A stretch of DNA of 42,454 nucleotides from IMG/VR virus record IMGVR_UViG_3300046506_000285, positions 1 to 42,454 of that record; one strand, 5' to 3'. The translations under genes were made by a program, and so were the position numbers. This stretch comes from a virus. This document shows positions 7,347-14,253 of the stretch, piece after piece; position 1 is the stretch's first letter, and each line of letters begins with the position of its first letter. Under the pieces are notes generated by a model, which searched no databases, was not told the DNA's origin, and saw only the letters and a list, made by a program, of their open reading frames with translations.

Positions 7347-7757
7347 TTATTGCGGGAAATGGAATGTCGTCATGTCCTGGTGGCTGGACAGGTCCATGCC
7401 AGTGACGACGGGCCTCGTCTTCGGGAAGGCGATCGCGCGGATATCGGCAAGGCGCTGTTCGGCCTCGGCAAGACGCAACGCCATGCGACTGGACGGCGCC
7501 GGCTCCGTGGGCTCACCATCGAAATAGCTGCCGATCACGTTCATGGGGCCGATACCGAGGATATGGCAGATGCGAATGAGCGTGGAGACGGCGATGCGGT
7601 TCCTGCCGTTCTCGTATTTCTGCACCTGCTGAAAGGTGATCCCGAGTGCGGAGGCAACAGCCTCCTGGCTGAGGCCAGCCTGTTTCCGATGGCGTCGGAT
7701 CACGGCGCCGATCTCGATGTCGGTGGTATGCGTGCTTTGGGATAAAGTGGGCTTCAT
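7347..7757 (-). CDS. XRE-family transcriptional regulator
   Basis: Encodes 136 residues. A Cro/CI-type helix-turn-helix spans about residues 17-75: IGAVIRRHRKQAGLSQEAV, then ALGITFQQVQKYENGRNRI. The TFQQVQKYENG form is characteristic of small alphaproteobacterial XRE regulators. The C-terminal tail (about 85-136) is a charged helix that could oligomerise. It belongs to the early-left operon and is flanked by two related hairpins. It is separate from the lysogeny repressor at 8328-8945 and may time early or late expression, or act on host promoters. Confidence 0.9.
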   Translation of the reverse strand: MKPTLSQSTHTTDIEIGAVIRRHRKQAGLSQEAVASALGITFQQVQKYENGRNRIAVSTLIRICHILGIGPMNVIGSYFDGEPTEPAPSSRMALRLAEAEQRLADIRAIAFPKTRPVVTGMDLSSHQDMTTFHFPQ

Positions 7758-7772
7758 CGGGTCGCTCTCCTT

Positions 7773-7842
7773 GACCTGCTTCCGTTTGGGAAACCGCCGA
7801 TGTCAGGGGTGGGACATGGCGGAAACCGAAGCGGAAGCGGTC
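7773..7842. repeat. Hairpin repeat, copy 2 (5' of the XRE gene)
   Basis: A long imperfect stem: GACC pairs with GGTC at the base, then GCTTCCG with CGGAAGC and CCGCC/ATGTC with GACAT/GGCGG, closing on AGGGGTGG. It shares CGGAAACCGAAGCGGA with the copy at 7300-7343. It spans the gap between the 65-residue gene and the XRE start and touches the stop of the former. Confidence 0.72.
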
Positions 7843-8038
7843 AGGCTGCGTAGCGATTGGTCTGCTGCGCGTAGAGCACCGCCGCATCATGGGCATGGCG
7901 GTCGATTTGCTCGTCGGTGTAGCCGAGGGAGCGATAGTTATCCCGCGTCAGACCTTCGCCGCGCTCCAGCGCGTGGTTTGCCATCTCCTGCGGAATGTTG
8001 CGGATGCGGATGGGGTTGTATGCGGTTGCGGTCTGCAT
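7841..8038 (-). CDS. Small protein, first gene of the early-left operon
   Basis: Encodes 65 residues. The sequence contains IPQEMANHALERGEGLTRDNYRSLGYTDEQIDRHAHDA, a predicted helical domain; no family is named with confidence. ATG 8038 has AGGAGA 6 bases upstream, whereas the longer open frame to 8281 runs through the PL operators and is not credible. As the first gene after PL it should be among the earliest phage products on induction, so a host-takeover or regulatory role is plausible. Confidence 0.72.
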   Translation of the reverse strand: MQTATAYNPIRIRNIPQEMANHALERGEGLTRDNYRSLGYTDEQIDRHAHDAAVLYAQQTNRYAA

Positions 8039-8074
8039 GGCTGTCTCCTTTTCGCCAATCCCCCGGAGACCGTG

Positions 8075-8107
8075 CCGCCGCCGCTGGGAGGAGGAGCGCG
8101 GCGGCGG
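8075..8107 (-). other. GC-rich hairpin in the PL leader
   Basis: CCGCCGCCGC (8075-8084) is perfectly complementary to GCGGCGGCGG (8098-8107), giving a 10-bp stem in the untranslated leader of the PL transcript. No T run follows in the direction of transcription, so it is not a classic terminator. It could stabilise the RNA, pause polymerase or be part of an antitermination signal. Confidence 0.6.
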
Positions 8108-8151
8108 ATTTCGGTATCCGGAGTTGGAGGAGGAGATCGCCGGACACAACC

Positions 8152-8181
8152 AACATAGGTGCGGTACATGTACCGTGTCAA
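8152..8181 (-). promoter_or_regulatory. PL-like early leftward promoter
   Basis: On the minus strand a perfect TTGACA (-35, 8181-8176) is followed after 18 bases by TATGTT (-10, 8157-8152). The palindrome 8162-8175 fills the spacer, so bound repressor would exclude RNA polymerase. The promoter points at the 65-residue gene and the whole leftward early operon. Confidence 0.75.
8162..8175. promoter_or_regulatory. Repressor operator OL, inner
   Basis: Perfect 14-base palindrome CGGTACATGTACCG placed between -35 and -10 of PL. It matches four further sites at 8191, 8949, 8983 and 9007. Confidence 0.85.
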
Positions 8182-8190
8182 CAGTAAAAA

Positions 8191-8204
8191 CGGTACATGT
8201 ACCG
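8191..8204. promoter_or_regulatory. Repressor operator OL, outer
   Basis: A second perfect copy of CGGTACATGTACCG, 29 bases from the inner OL site (about three helical turns) and just upstream of the PL -35. The spacing would allow two dimers to lie on the same DNA face. Confidence 0.85.
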
Positions 8205-8280
8205 CATTGCGCATTGGGGAATACGGTAAGAATACGGCAAGCACTCAGGCTAGGTGATTGATGGAGTGGCGTGATTCGCA

Positions 8281-8306
8281 ATAAAAAAGCCCGCCGAAGC
8301 GGGCTT
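8281..8306 (-). terminator. Terminator of the repressor gene
   Basis: AAGCCCGC (8287-8294), loop CGAA, GCGGGCTT (8299-8306): a perfect 8-bp stem followed on the minus strand by TTTTAT. It lies 22 bases past the repressor stop and should insulate PL from repressor transcription. A-rich flanks on both sides make it potentially bidirectional. Confidence 0.85.
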
Positions 8307-8327
8307 AAAAGTCTCGATTGACGAAAC

Positions 8328-8945
8328 TTACGTCAGGTCGATCGTCGACCTGACGACGCGACCGAAGATCGTCGGCAGGTTGTCATTTTCCGGATAGAGC
8401 GGTTCATGCTCGGGATTGTTCGAAACCGGCTCGAAGCGAATGGGGCTTTGACGATAGCGCTTATATGTGGCGCCGCCTTCGCCATCCTGGACGACGTAGC
8501 AAGCATTATGCACGAGGCGACGATCACTCCGATCGACGATGACGATGGAGCCGGGAGGGGAGATGCGATCCATCGAATCACCCACCACGTCCAAAGCCAC
8601 GTATTCGCCTGGGGGCAAGCCTGCAACTTCGATCTTTGGGTGGTCGTCAAGCGCGTCCACACTGTCGGCGACACCGAAGGAGCCGGCATTCACCCACGAT
8701 ATTCTGGGAATCCAGATCTTGTCTTCTGCGCCAGCGCCGAAGGCAAGCCATTCCGGCGACCTGCCGAGCGCATTCGCAACTTGGATGAGCGTGTCAAGCC
8801 GTGGCAGCACGTCCTTTGTTCGCCAATTGCGGACAAGATCCGGGGTGTTGTTGGCGCGCATGCTGAGCGCGCGCTCGGAGATGCCAAGCTTTTTTATCGT
8901 CGCGTCGATCCGCTCAAGGATCTGAGTTTTCAGCATGTCGCTCAT
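8328..8945 (-). CDS. CI/LexA-type phage repressor with S24 peptidase domain
   Basis: Encodes 205 residues. An N-terminal helix-turn-helix (about 8-65) is followed by a LexA-like self-cleaving domain with Ala87-Gly88 as the likely cleavage site, Ser124 in VVGDSMDR and Lys162 in ATYKRYR as the catalytic pair. It should hold the prophage silent and be inactivated by RecA during SOS. ATG 8945 is chosen because the longer frame to 9023 crosses the operator cluster. A palindrome at 8949-8962 lies 3 bases upstream of the start, consistent with autoregulation. The gene lies between PL and PR, as in lambda. Confidence 0.93.
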   Translation of the reverse strand: MSDMLKTQILERIDATIKKLGISERALSMRANNTPDLVRNWRTKDVLPRLDTLIQVANALGRSPEWLAFGAGAEDKIWIPRISWVNAGSFGVADSVDALDDHPKIEVAGLPPGEYVALDVVGDSMDRISPPGSIVIVDRSDRRLVHNACYVVQDGEGGATYKRYRQSPIRFEPVSNNPEHEPLYPENDNLPTIFGRVVRSTIDLT

Positions 8946-8948
8946 GTG

Positions 8949-8962
8949 CGGTATTATTACCG
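8949..8962. promoter_or_regulatory. Operator variant upstream of the repressor start
   Basis: CGGTATTATTACCG has the same CGGTA and TACCG arms as the other operators with a different centre. It is 3 bases before the repressor ATG, so occupancy should block repressor expression. A divergent centre suggests a weaker site that fills last, as OR3 does in lambda. Confidence 0.72.
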
Positions 8963-8982
8963 TGCCTAGTGTTTTGGGCGAG

Positions 8983-8996
8983 AGGTACATGTGCCG
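8983..8996. promoter_or_regulatory. Repressor operator OR, outer
   Basis: AGGTACATGTGCCG, an imperfect copy of the operator palindrome with two arm changes, directly touching the TTGACA of PR (8997-9002). It lies 24 bases from the inner OR site. Confidence 0.78.
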
Positions 8997-9027
8997 TTGA
9001 CAAGTGCGGTACATATACCGCATATAA
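8997..9027 (+). promoter_or_regulatory. PR-like early rightward promoter
   Basis: A perfect TTGACA at 8997-9002 is followed by CATATA at 9021-9026 (18-base spacer) or ATATAA one base later. The architecture mirrors PL: an operator fills the spacer. The predicted transcription start is near 9033, the position of the first ATG of the Cro-like gene. Confidence 0.75.
9007..9020. promoter_or_regulatory. Repressor operator OR, inner
   Basis: CGGTACATATACCG lies within the PR spacer and is a near-perfect copy of the operator palindrome. Confidence 0.83.
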
Positions 9028-9032
9028 GCAAC

Positions 9033-9281
9033 ATGATGTCCGTATCGGCCTTTTTGAGAGTGATGGAAGCCTATTGCCTAGCGACAAACATCGCAGAGGC
9101 GACGTTGTCGTCTCGCCTGTTCAACGACGGCAAGCGTGCTTCGCAACTGCGTGTCGGCGCAGATATTGGCGTGCGCCGTCTGGAGCGCGCGTCGCTCTGG
9201 CTCTCGCAGCACTGGCCGGAAGGGGCACAGTGGCCCGCCGACGTGGTGCGCCCGTCTATCATTTCGGAGGCTGCCGAATGA
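9033..9281 (+). CDS. Cro-like small DNA-binding protein
   Basis: Encodes 82 residues with a helix-turn-helix-like stretch: FLRVMEAYCLATNIAEATLSSRLFNDGKR followed by GVRRLERASLWLSQHWP. It is the first gene of the rightward early transcript, where lambda has cro, so it probably opposes the repressor at the shared operators; this role is inferred from position. ATG 9033 (or 9036) is used; no Shine-Dalgarno is visible and the predicted transcript may begin at or very near the start codon. A longer frame from 8991 lies inside the operators. The fold assignment is moderate. Confidence 0.75.
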   Translation: MMSVSAFLRVMEAYCLATNIAEATLSSRLFNDGKRASQLRVGADIGVRRLERASLWLSQHWPEGAQWPADVVRPSIISEAAE

Positions 9282-9404
9282 CGAGCCTCCTTTCATCTGG
9301 TGGCTTTGGCCGTCTCTTGGGCCACCGATCAGCCGCGCCGAGTTTAGCCTTTCTCCGGCGCGGCCAGTTTCCCCAGTGCCACACCCTTCACCGTGGCACC
9401 ATCT

Positions 9405-9446
9405 CCCGCCAGGGCGGCGGACCTTCGAGCCCTGGCGGGCTTTTTC
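9405..9446 (+). terminator. Strong intrinsic terminator after the Cro-like gene
   Basis: CCCGCCAGGG (9405-9414) pairs perfectly with CCCTGGCGGG (9430-9439) and is followed by CTTTTTCGTTTTT. A second hairpin, GTGCCAC/GTGGCAC (9376-9399), stands just before it. The position between the Cro-like and CII-like genes equals that of tR1 in lambda, so later rightward genes need read-through, antitermination or their own promoter. Confidence 0.9.
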
Positions 9447-9572
9447 GTTTTTGCGTGCCTCTGTCATGCGGGCCTCCGTTGATCTGTTGAGAGCATGACT
9501 AAGGCGCCTGCGGGCGCCGCACATGGAATCCTTTCTGTTTTTTGTTTCCTTGACCATGATCGGGGTGTTTTC

Positions 9573-10049
9573 GTGCGCCGTTTTTCCGAGACCGAATATT
9601 TCTCCCTGAAGCGCATTCTGGACGTTGCCTATGAGATGGCCGGCGGCGTCACCGTGTTTCAGTACGTGACGCGCGTCGTCACTTCCCAGCTTTCGAAGTA
9701 TGCGTCGACCGATGTGGAGAACGAAAAGAAGTTCATGCCGGTCGATGTTGCGCTCGATCTCGACCGCGCGGCCAAGAAGCCCATCGTCACCGCCAAGATG
9801 GCCGAGCTTCTGGGTTACCGGCTGGAGCCGTTGGAGCAGCGGATCAAGATCGAGACGCCACTTTCCGAGCGCGACGCACTGGAAATCATGGATGAGGCGA
9901 CTTCCCTTTGGACGATGACGCGTCAGGCGTTCGCGGACGGCAAGATTGACGCGCTCGAAAGGCGGCAGCTTCGCATGAAGCTGCACGAGCTGATCCGAGC
10001 CGCGCAGCGGATTATGGAAAAACTCGACGGTCTGGAGGGATGGGCATGA
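9573..10049 (+). CDS. CII-like phage regulatory protein
   Basis: Encodes 158 residues from GTG 9573; the frame is also open from ATG 9495 (184 residues), whose first 26 residues look unstructured. The order SETEYFSLKRILDVAYEMAGG, TVFQYVTRVVTSQLSKYAS, then FMPVDVALDLDRAAKKPIVTAKMAELLGYRL resembles phage regulatory CII-family proteins: helix-turn-helix N-terminus and helical C-terminal part. It lies directly behind the first terminator, like lambda cII. It may help decide between lysogeny and lysis. The start and the exact family are uncertain. Confidence 0.75.
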   Translation: MRRFSETEYFSLKRILDVAYEMAGGVTVFQYVTRVVTSQLSKYASTDVENEKKFMPVDVALDLDRAAKKPIVTAKMAELLGYRLEPLEQRIKIETPLSERDALEIMDEATSLWTMTRQAFADGKIDALERRQLRMKLHELIRAAQRIMEKLDGLEGWA

Positions 10050-10321
10050 ACAGGCGCCGCATCCCTTATGCCGGCAAGCCGGCGACTGTCTCCTATCCGA
10101 CGATCGCCAATGGCGCGTCTGTTGGACCGCGCGGTATCGCATTTCTGCGTCGGGTTGCTCTGTCGCCTCAGCCCTACCGAATGACGCTCAACGCCGACCG
10201 TATGTCGGTCGATCGTGCCTTGGCCAGCGGCTTCGTGCGCCGCGACGTGCGCGATGACCAGTGCGTCTGGATGGTCGGCAAAGGGCGGGAATTTCTGGAT
10301 CGATTGATGAGGTGCGAGTGA
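10046..10321 (+). CDS. Small hypothetical protein, possible winged helix
   Basis: Encodes 91 residues. The C-terminal two thirds (GIAFLRRVALSPQPYRMTLNADRMSVDRALASGFVRRD, then CVWMVGKGREFLDRLM) has the helix and beta-wing pattern of small winged-helix proteins, but no family is confirmed. ATG 10046 overlaps the preceding stop (ATGA), and the stop overlaps the next start, so it is part of a tightly coupled early-right operon. Confidence 0.72.
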   Translation: MNRRRIPYAGKPATVSYPTIANGASVGPRGIAFLRRVALSPQPYRMTLNADRMSVDRALASGFVRRDVRDDQCVWMVGKGREFLDRLMRCE

Positions 10322-10518
10322 TGACGAAGCGTATGAGCGCATCGCCGGTCGAAGCCATGCGGGCATTCGATTCCCTTCCGAAGCCGCTGCGGCAAGCTAT
10401 CGCCAGCGCGGCCTTCTTCTACGACCCGAATGAAATGGCGGTGCGCATCGCCAAGGGTCGGCGGCCGCAAACCATCCTGCGCGGCATCTCCCGCTTTGAA
10501 CGGAGGGTGGCGCAATGA
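10321..10518 (+). CDS. Small hypothetical protein (65 residues)
   Basis: Encodes 65 residues with AMRAFDSLPKPLRQAIASAAFFYDP, a pattern often seen in small alphaproteobacterial proteins of the DUF6525 type. No catalytic residues are evident. The start overlaps the previous stop (TGATG), and the end overlaps the methyltransferase start by 4 bases. Function unknown. Confidence 0.7.
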   Translation: MTKRMSASPVEAMRAFDSLPKPLRQAIASAAFFYDPNEMAVRIAKGRRPQTILRGISRFERRVAQ

Positions 10519-12065
10519 ATGCAGTCATCACGGCACAGCAGCGCGTGCAGGCGATCATGGACACGGCGCTACGCGACGGGAAGGTGCACAGCGCCGACCA
10601 CAACGAGCGCCGGACCTGCATCAAGCTCAACGTCAAGGGCATGTTGCAGCGCGACAGCAAGGATGCGGACCTTTGGTATCCGACCGAGCGAGCCAGGAAG
10701 AAACTGCAGCCGCCGCAGGCTATCGCGCCGGAACAGCTTGTTCCGGCAGGTGCTCGCGTCGCGATCTGGCGGAATATCGACAGCATCGACATCGGATATC
10801 GGTTGCGCGGCGCCGATCAAGCCAAGGTTGACGCGCTGAAGCCGTCCTTTCAGGAGATCGGGCAGAAGACGCCGATCACCGTTTTCGGGAAGCTCGACGA
10901 TGCCAGGGTGGTGCTGTCGGCCGGGCTACATCGGTTGCAGACGGCAACGCAGCTCGGTTGGAAGCAGGTGCTTTGCTTCCACGAGGAAGGCGACGACCTT
11001 GACCGTGAGCTTTGGGAAATCGACGAAAATCTGTGCCGCGCAGAACTGACGGCGGCCGACCGGGCGCTGTTCATCTTCCGGCGCAAAGAAATCTACCTAC
11101 TCAAACATCCGGATACCGGGCTTGGCGAAAACCAGCATACGAGGGTTCGCCAAGTTGGCGAACCCTCTGCCAAGCGGTTCTCAGCGGCGACGGCGGAAGC
11201 GACCGGGCAGAGCGAGCGTGCCATTCAGCGCGACGCGGCACGCGGCGAGAAGATTATGGACATGGCGCTGCACCGCCTGCGCGGCTCTCGCCTCGATAAT
11301 GGCTCGTTCCTCGACCGGCTGAAGCAGGTCCCGCAGGACAGGCAGGTTCTCTATGTCGAGGCTGCGCTCGACGAGGAGAAGCGCAAGGCTGCGGATGTGA
11401 AGGAGAACCGCACCAGGAAGATGCAGCACTCCCGCATGATCCGTACCTCGCTGATCAATACCATTGCGGAGCGCGGAACGCTGGTTGCGGGCGAGATGCC
11501 GCGCGCGGCTTTTGCGGTCGGCTATTGCGATGTGCCCTGGCAGCAAGAGGCATGGAGCGACGAGACCGGGCAGGACAAGGGCTTACGCTATCCATCCATG
11601 ACAGTTGACGAGTTGATGGCGCTCTGCGCTGGCGACCGCAGCCCATTCACGCGGGATGCCGTGCTCTATTTCTGGGCTACCACGAACCGGCTGCACCATG
11701 CGTTGAAGATCATTGAGGCTTGGGGCTTCGACTATGTCAGCGCCATCACATGGGACAAGGTCAATATCGGCATGGGCCGATGGGTGCGGGACCGCACCGA
11801 GCACCTTCTGATCTGCAAGCGAAGCAACTTTCCGGGCATCGACCTTTATACAGCGAAGCCGGAAAGCCTCTACAGCGAGGCGAAGACCGAGCACAGCCGA
11901 AAGCCGGTCTGGTTCGCCGAAGAGATCGAGCGGCTTTATCCAGACATGCGCAAGCTGGAGCTTTTCCAACGGAAGGACAGTTTGCAGCCCGGCGATGTCA
12001 GGCTGAACGGACGGTGGGACTTCTGGGGCAACCAGGCGGGCTCGCCGGAAAGCGAGGCGGCGTGA
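10515..12065 (+). CDS. ParB-like domain fused to MT-A70 adenine methyltransferase
   Basis: Encodes 516 residues. Residues about 80-190 carry a ParB/Srx-like domain (IDSIDIGYRLRG, then VVLSAGLHRLQTATQLGW) followed by a KorB-like helical part. Residues about 330-500 form an MT-A70 N6-adenine methyltransferase domain using SAM. The catalytic motif, normally DPPW, reads DVPW here (residues 339-342), with the conserved WATTNRLHHAL, AITWDK and TEHLLI elements still present. It probably methylates phage DNA to avoid host restriction. Whether the Pro-to-Val change affects activity is not known. No restriction enzyme partner is nearby. Confidence 0.9.
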   Translation: MNAVITAQQRVQAIMDTALRDGKVHSADHNERRTCIKLNVKGMLQRDSKDADLWYPTERARKKLQPPQAIAPEQLVPAGARVAIWRNIDSIDIGYRLRGADQAKVDALKPSFQEIGQKTPITVFGKLDDARVVLSAGLHRLQTATQLGWKQVLCFHEEGDDLDRELWEIDENLCRAELTAADRALFIFRRKEIYLLKHPDTGLGENQHTRVRQVGEPSAKRFSAATAEATGQSERAIQRDAARGEKIMDMALHRLRGSRLDNGSFLDRLKQVPQDRQVLYVEAALDEEKRKAADVKENRTRKMQHSRMIRTSLINTIAERGTLVAGEMPRAAFAVGYCDVPWQQEAWSDETGQDKGLRYPSMTVDELMALCAGDRSPFTRDAVLYFWATTNRLHHALKIIEAWGFDYVSAITWDKVNIGMGRWVRDRTEHLLICKRSNFPGIDLYTAKPESLYSEAKTEHSRKPVWFAEEIERLYPDMRKLELFQRKDSLQPGDVRLNGRWDFWGNQAGSPESEAA

Positions 12066-12361
12066 CCGCCTTTCCGCCAGATGTCGACCAACTCGACGAT
12101 GCCGAAACCGATCAGCAGCGGGCGCGCTGGCTGCTTCGCTGCTCGCTATCGCTGCTGTTGCGCGACGAAAGCCATATCCGCCGTCGCCTGCAACTGGCGA
12201 ATTTTCATCTCGGCATCGCCTACCTCGATGCCGAGCTTTCCTTTCTTCGCAACGCGCGCCGCGACGACGGTGGCCCGACCGATCTGATCGGCATCGGAGC
12301 CGCACGCGGACGCATGGACAGAATCGCATGCGGCCTGCCGCCGCGACACATGGGGGCTTGA
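12062..12361 (+). CDS. Hypothetical protein between the two methyltransferases
   Basis: Encodes 99 residues from a GTG that overlaps the upstream stop (GTGA); the stop likewise overlaps the next ATG. The sequence is helical and acidic-basic alternating (DQQRARWLLRCSLSLLLRDESHIRRRLQ), with no signal peptide. The coupling to both neighbours makes it real despite the absence of a recognised family. It may be an accessory factor for DNA modification, which is inference from context. Confidence 0.65.
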   Translation: MTAFPPDVDQLDDAETDQQRARWLLRCSLSLLLRDESHIRRRLQLANFHLGIAYLDAELSFLRNARRDDGGPTDLIGIGAARGRMDRIACGLPPRHMGA

Positions 12362-14253
12362 TGTACACCGAACAGCTATTTGACAGCCTCATGGCGTCCA
12401 GCACGGCGCCTATCCACGGAAGCGAGATCGCGCCGCACCTGCGCAAGATCATCGATAATTTTGCAGGCGGCGGCGGCGCATCCGAGGGCATCAGGCAAGC
12501 ACTCGGGCGTTCGCCGGATTATGCGCTGAACCACAGCAAGCCGGCGTTGGCGTTGCACGAGGTCAACCATCCGGAGACGATCCACCTTTCGGAAAATATC
12601 TACAAGGTCGATCCGCTGGACCATCTGGCCGGCGAACATATTGGCCTCGGCTGGTTCTCGCCGGACTGCAAGCACTTTTCCAAGGCCAAGGGCGGAAAGC
12701 CGGTCGAGCGCAATATCCGCGACCTGGCATGGACCATCGTCCATTGGGTCGAGCGTATTCAGAAAAGCGGCGGCAAGCTCGACGTGATCATCATGGAGAA
12801 CGTCGAGGAGTTCCAATATTGGGGGCCACTCGTCGAGACGGAGCGCGGCTTGATGCCCGATCCGGAGCGAAAGGGCGAGACGTTCCAGAAGTGGTGCAGG
12901 GAGCTGCGTAAGCTCGGCGGCAAGATCGAGAAGCGCGAGCTTCGCGCGCGTGACTACGGTGCGCCGACCATCCGCAAGCGCCTGTTCGTTATTGTCCGAT
13001 TCGACGGACTGAAGATCGTCTGGCCGAAACCTACCCACGGCGCACCGGATGATGCGGACGTCATAGCCGGACGCAAGCAGCCGTGGCTGATCGTGGCAGA
13101 CTGTATCGATTGGAGCATCCCATGCCCTTCGATCTTCGATACGGCAGAAGAGATATGGGAAAAGCATGGCGTTCGGGCTGTGCGTCCGCTGGCAGTCAAC
13201 TCTCATGCCCGGATCGCTCGCGGCATGGATCGGTTCGTCATCAGAGCGAAGCGGCCATTCCTAGTCAATCTGACGCATGGCGGCCGCCTGGAAGATATAG
13301 CGGAACCGGCAAGGGTGATCACTGCGGCACATCGCGGTGAAAAAGCACTCGTTGCGCCCTCGATCCAGCGCTTCAACTCTGGCGCCACGGGCGTCGACAT
13401 GCGCGACCAGATGCCGACGATCACAGCCAACGGCTTCATCAAGCGACCAGGCGGCGCCGCCCCTCTCGGCTTGCTGGCGCCAGTTCTGACCTATGCGCAA
13501 CAGGGTGGATCATGCCGGCCGGTCGACGGGCAGGCGCACACGATAACGGCCAGCGACAAGGATCAGAACGCGGTCCTGTGTGCTTTCATGGCCCAGCACA
13601 ACAGCGACAGTCGCCGCGTTGGAGGCGTCAATCCGGGCAGGCCAATGGACGAGGCCGCGTCGACCATTACGCAGAGCGGTAGCCATCAGCAATTGGTCTC
13701 AGCCTACGTCGCGCGCCAGTTCGGCACTTCGACCGGTCATGCGATCGACGTGCCGTCAGCAACCATCATGGCAGACGGACAGGGCAAGAGCCAGTTGGTG
13801 ATGCCATATCTGCAATCTTACTACGGGACGGGAGATGGCGGCTGCGAGGACGAGCCATGCCGAACGGTGACGACCAGAGACAGGTTCGGTCATGTCGAGG
13901 CCGCGATAGGCGTACCGCCCTTCACTGAGGCGCAGGCGGCTCGTGCGCGCCAAGTAGCGGACTTCATGCGCTCACATGGTCTTTGGGATGATCGTGAGTT
14001 CGTGACGATCGATTTCGACGGCATCACCTTCGTCATCGTCGATATCGGCATGCGGATGCTAACGCCGCGCGAACTCTACAACGCGCAGGGCTTCCCCCGG
14101 AGTTACGTCATCGATCGCGATGTGAACGGGAACGTCTTCTCGAAATCGGTGCAGGTGTCATGCGTCGGCAACAGCGTATCGCCGCCCGTCGCCGCCGCAC
14201 TGGTCGCCGCCAACTGCAATCATATGGCAGTGCCGGAAAGGATGGCGGCATGA
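12361..14253 (+). CDS. C5-cytosine DNA methyltransferase with repeat-built recognition domain
   Basis: Encodes 630 residues. Motif I is DNFAGGGGASEGI (32-44), the catalytic Cys103 lies in SPDCKHFSK, ENVEEF is motif VI (146-151), RARDYGAPTIRKRLF is motif VIII (195-209), and VGNSVSPPVA near the C-terminus is motif X. The region between about 320 and 530 is longer than in single-specificity enzymes and contains about five copies of a 40-50 residue unit with a PxxTIT-like core. This resembles multispecific phage methyltransferases with several target-recognition elements. The expected role is protection from host restriction. Start ATG 12361 overlaps the preceding stop. Confidence 0.93.
   Translation: MYTEQLFDSLMASSTAPIHGSEIAPHLRKIIDNFAGGGGASEGIRQALGRSPDYALNHSKPALALHEVNHPETIHLSENIYKVDPLDHLAGEHIGLGWFSPDCKHFSKAKGGKPVERNIRDLAWTIVHWVERIQKSGGKLDVIIMENVEEFQYWGPLVETERGLMPDPERKGETFQKWCRELRKLGGKIEKRELRARDYGAPTIRKRLFVIVRFDGLKIVWPKPTHGAPDDADVIAGRKQPWLIVADCIDWSIPCPSIFDTAEEIWEKHGVRAVRPLAVNSHARIARGMDRFVIRAKRPFLVNLTHGGRLEDIAEPARVITAAHRGEKALVAPSIQRFNSGATGVDMRDQMPTITANGFIKRPGGAAPLGLLAPVLTYAQQGGSCRPVDGQAHTITASDKDQNAVLCAFMAQHNSDSRRVGGVNPGRPMDEAASTITQSGSHQQLVSAYVARQFGTSTGHAIDVPSATIMADGQGKSQLVMPYLQSYYGTGDGGCEDEPCRTVTTRDRFGHVEAAIGVPPFTEAQAARARQVADFMRSHGLWDDREFVTIDFDGITFVIVDIGMRMLTPRELYNAQGFPRSYVIDRDVNGNVFSKSVQVSCVGNSVSPPVAAALVAANCNHMAVPERMAA

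Noticed and set aside
8328-9023. Longer repressor frame beginning at 9023
   Set aside because: The extra N-terminus would be encoded by the PR operators; the ATG at 8945 gives the normal repressor length.
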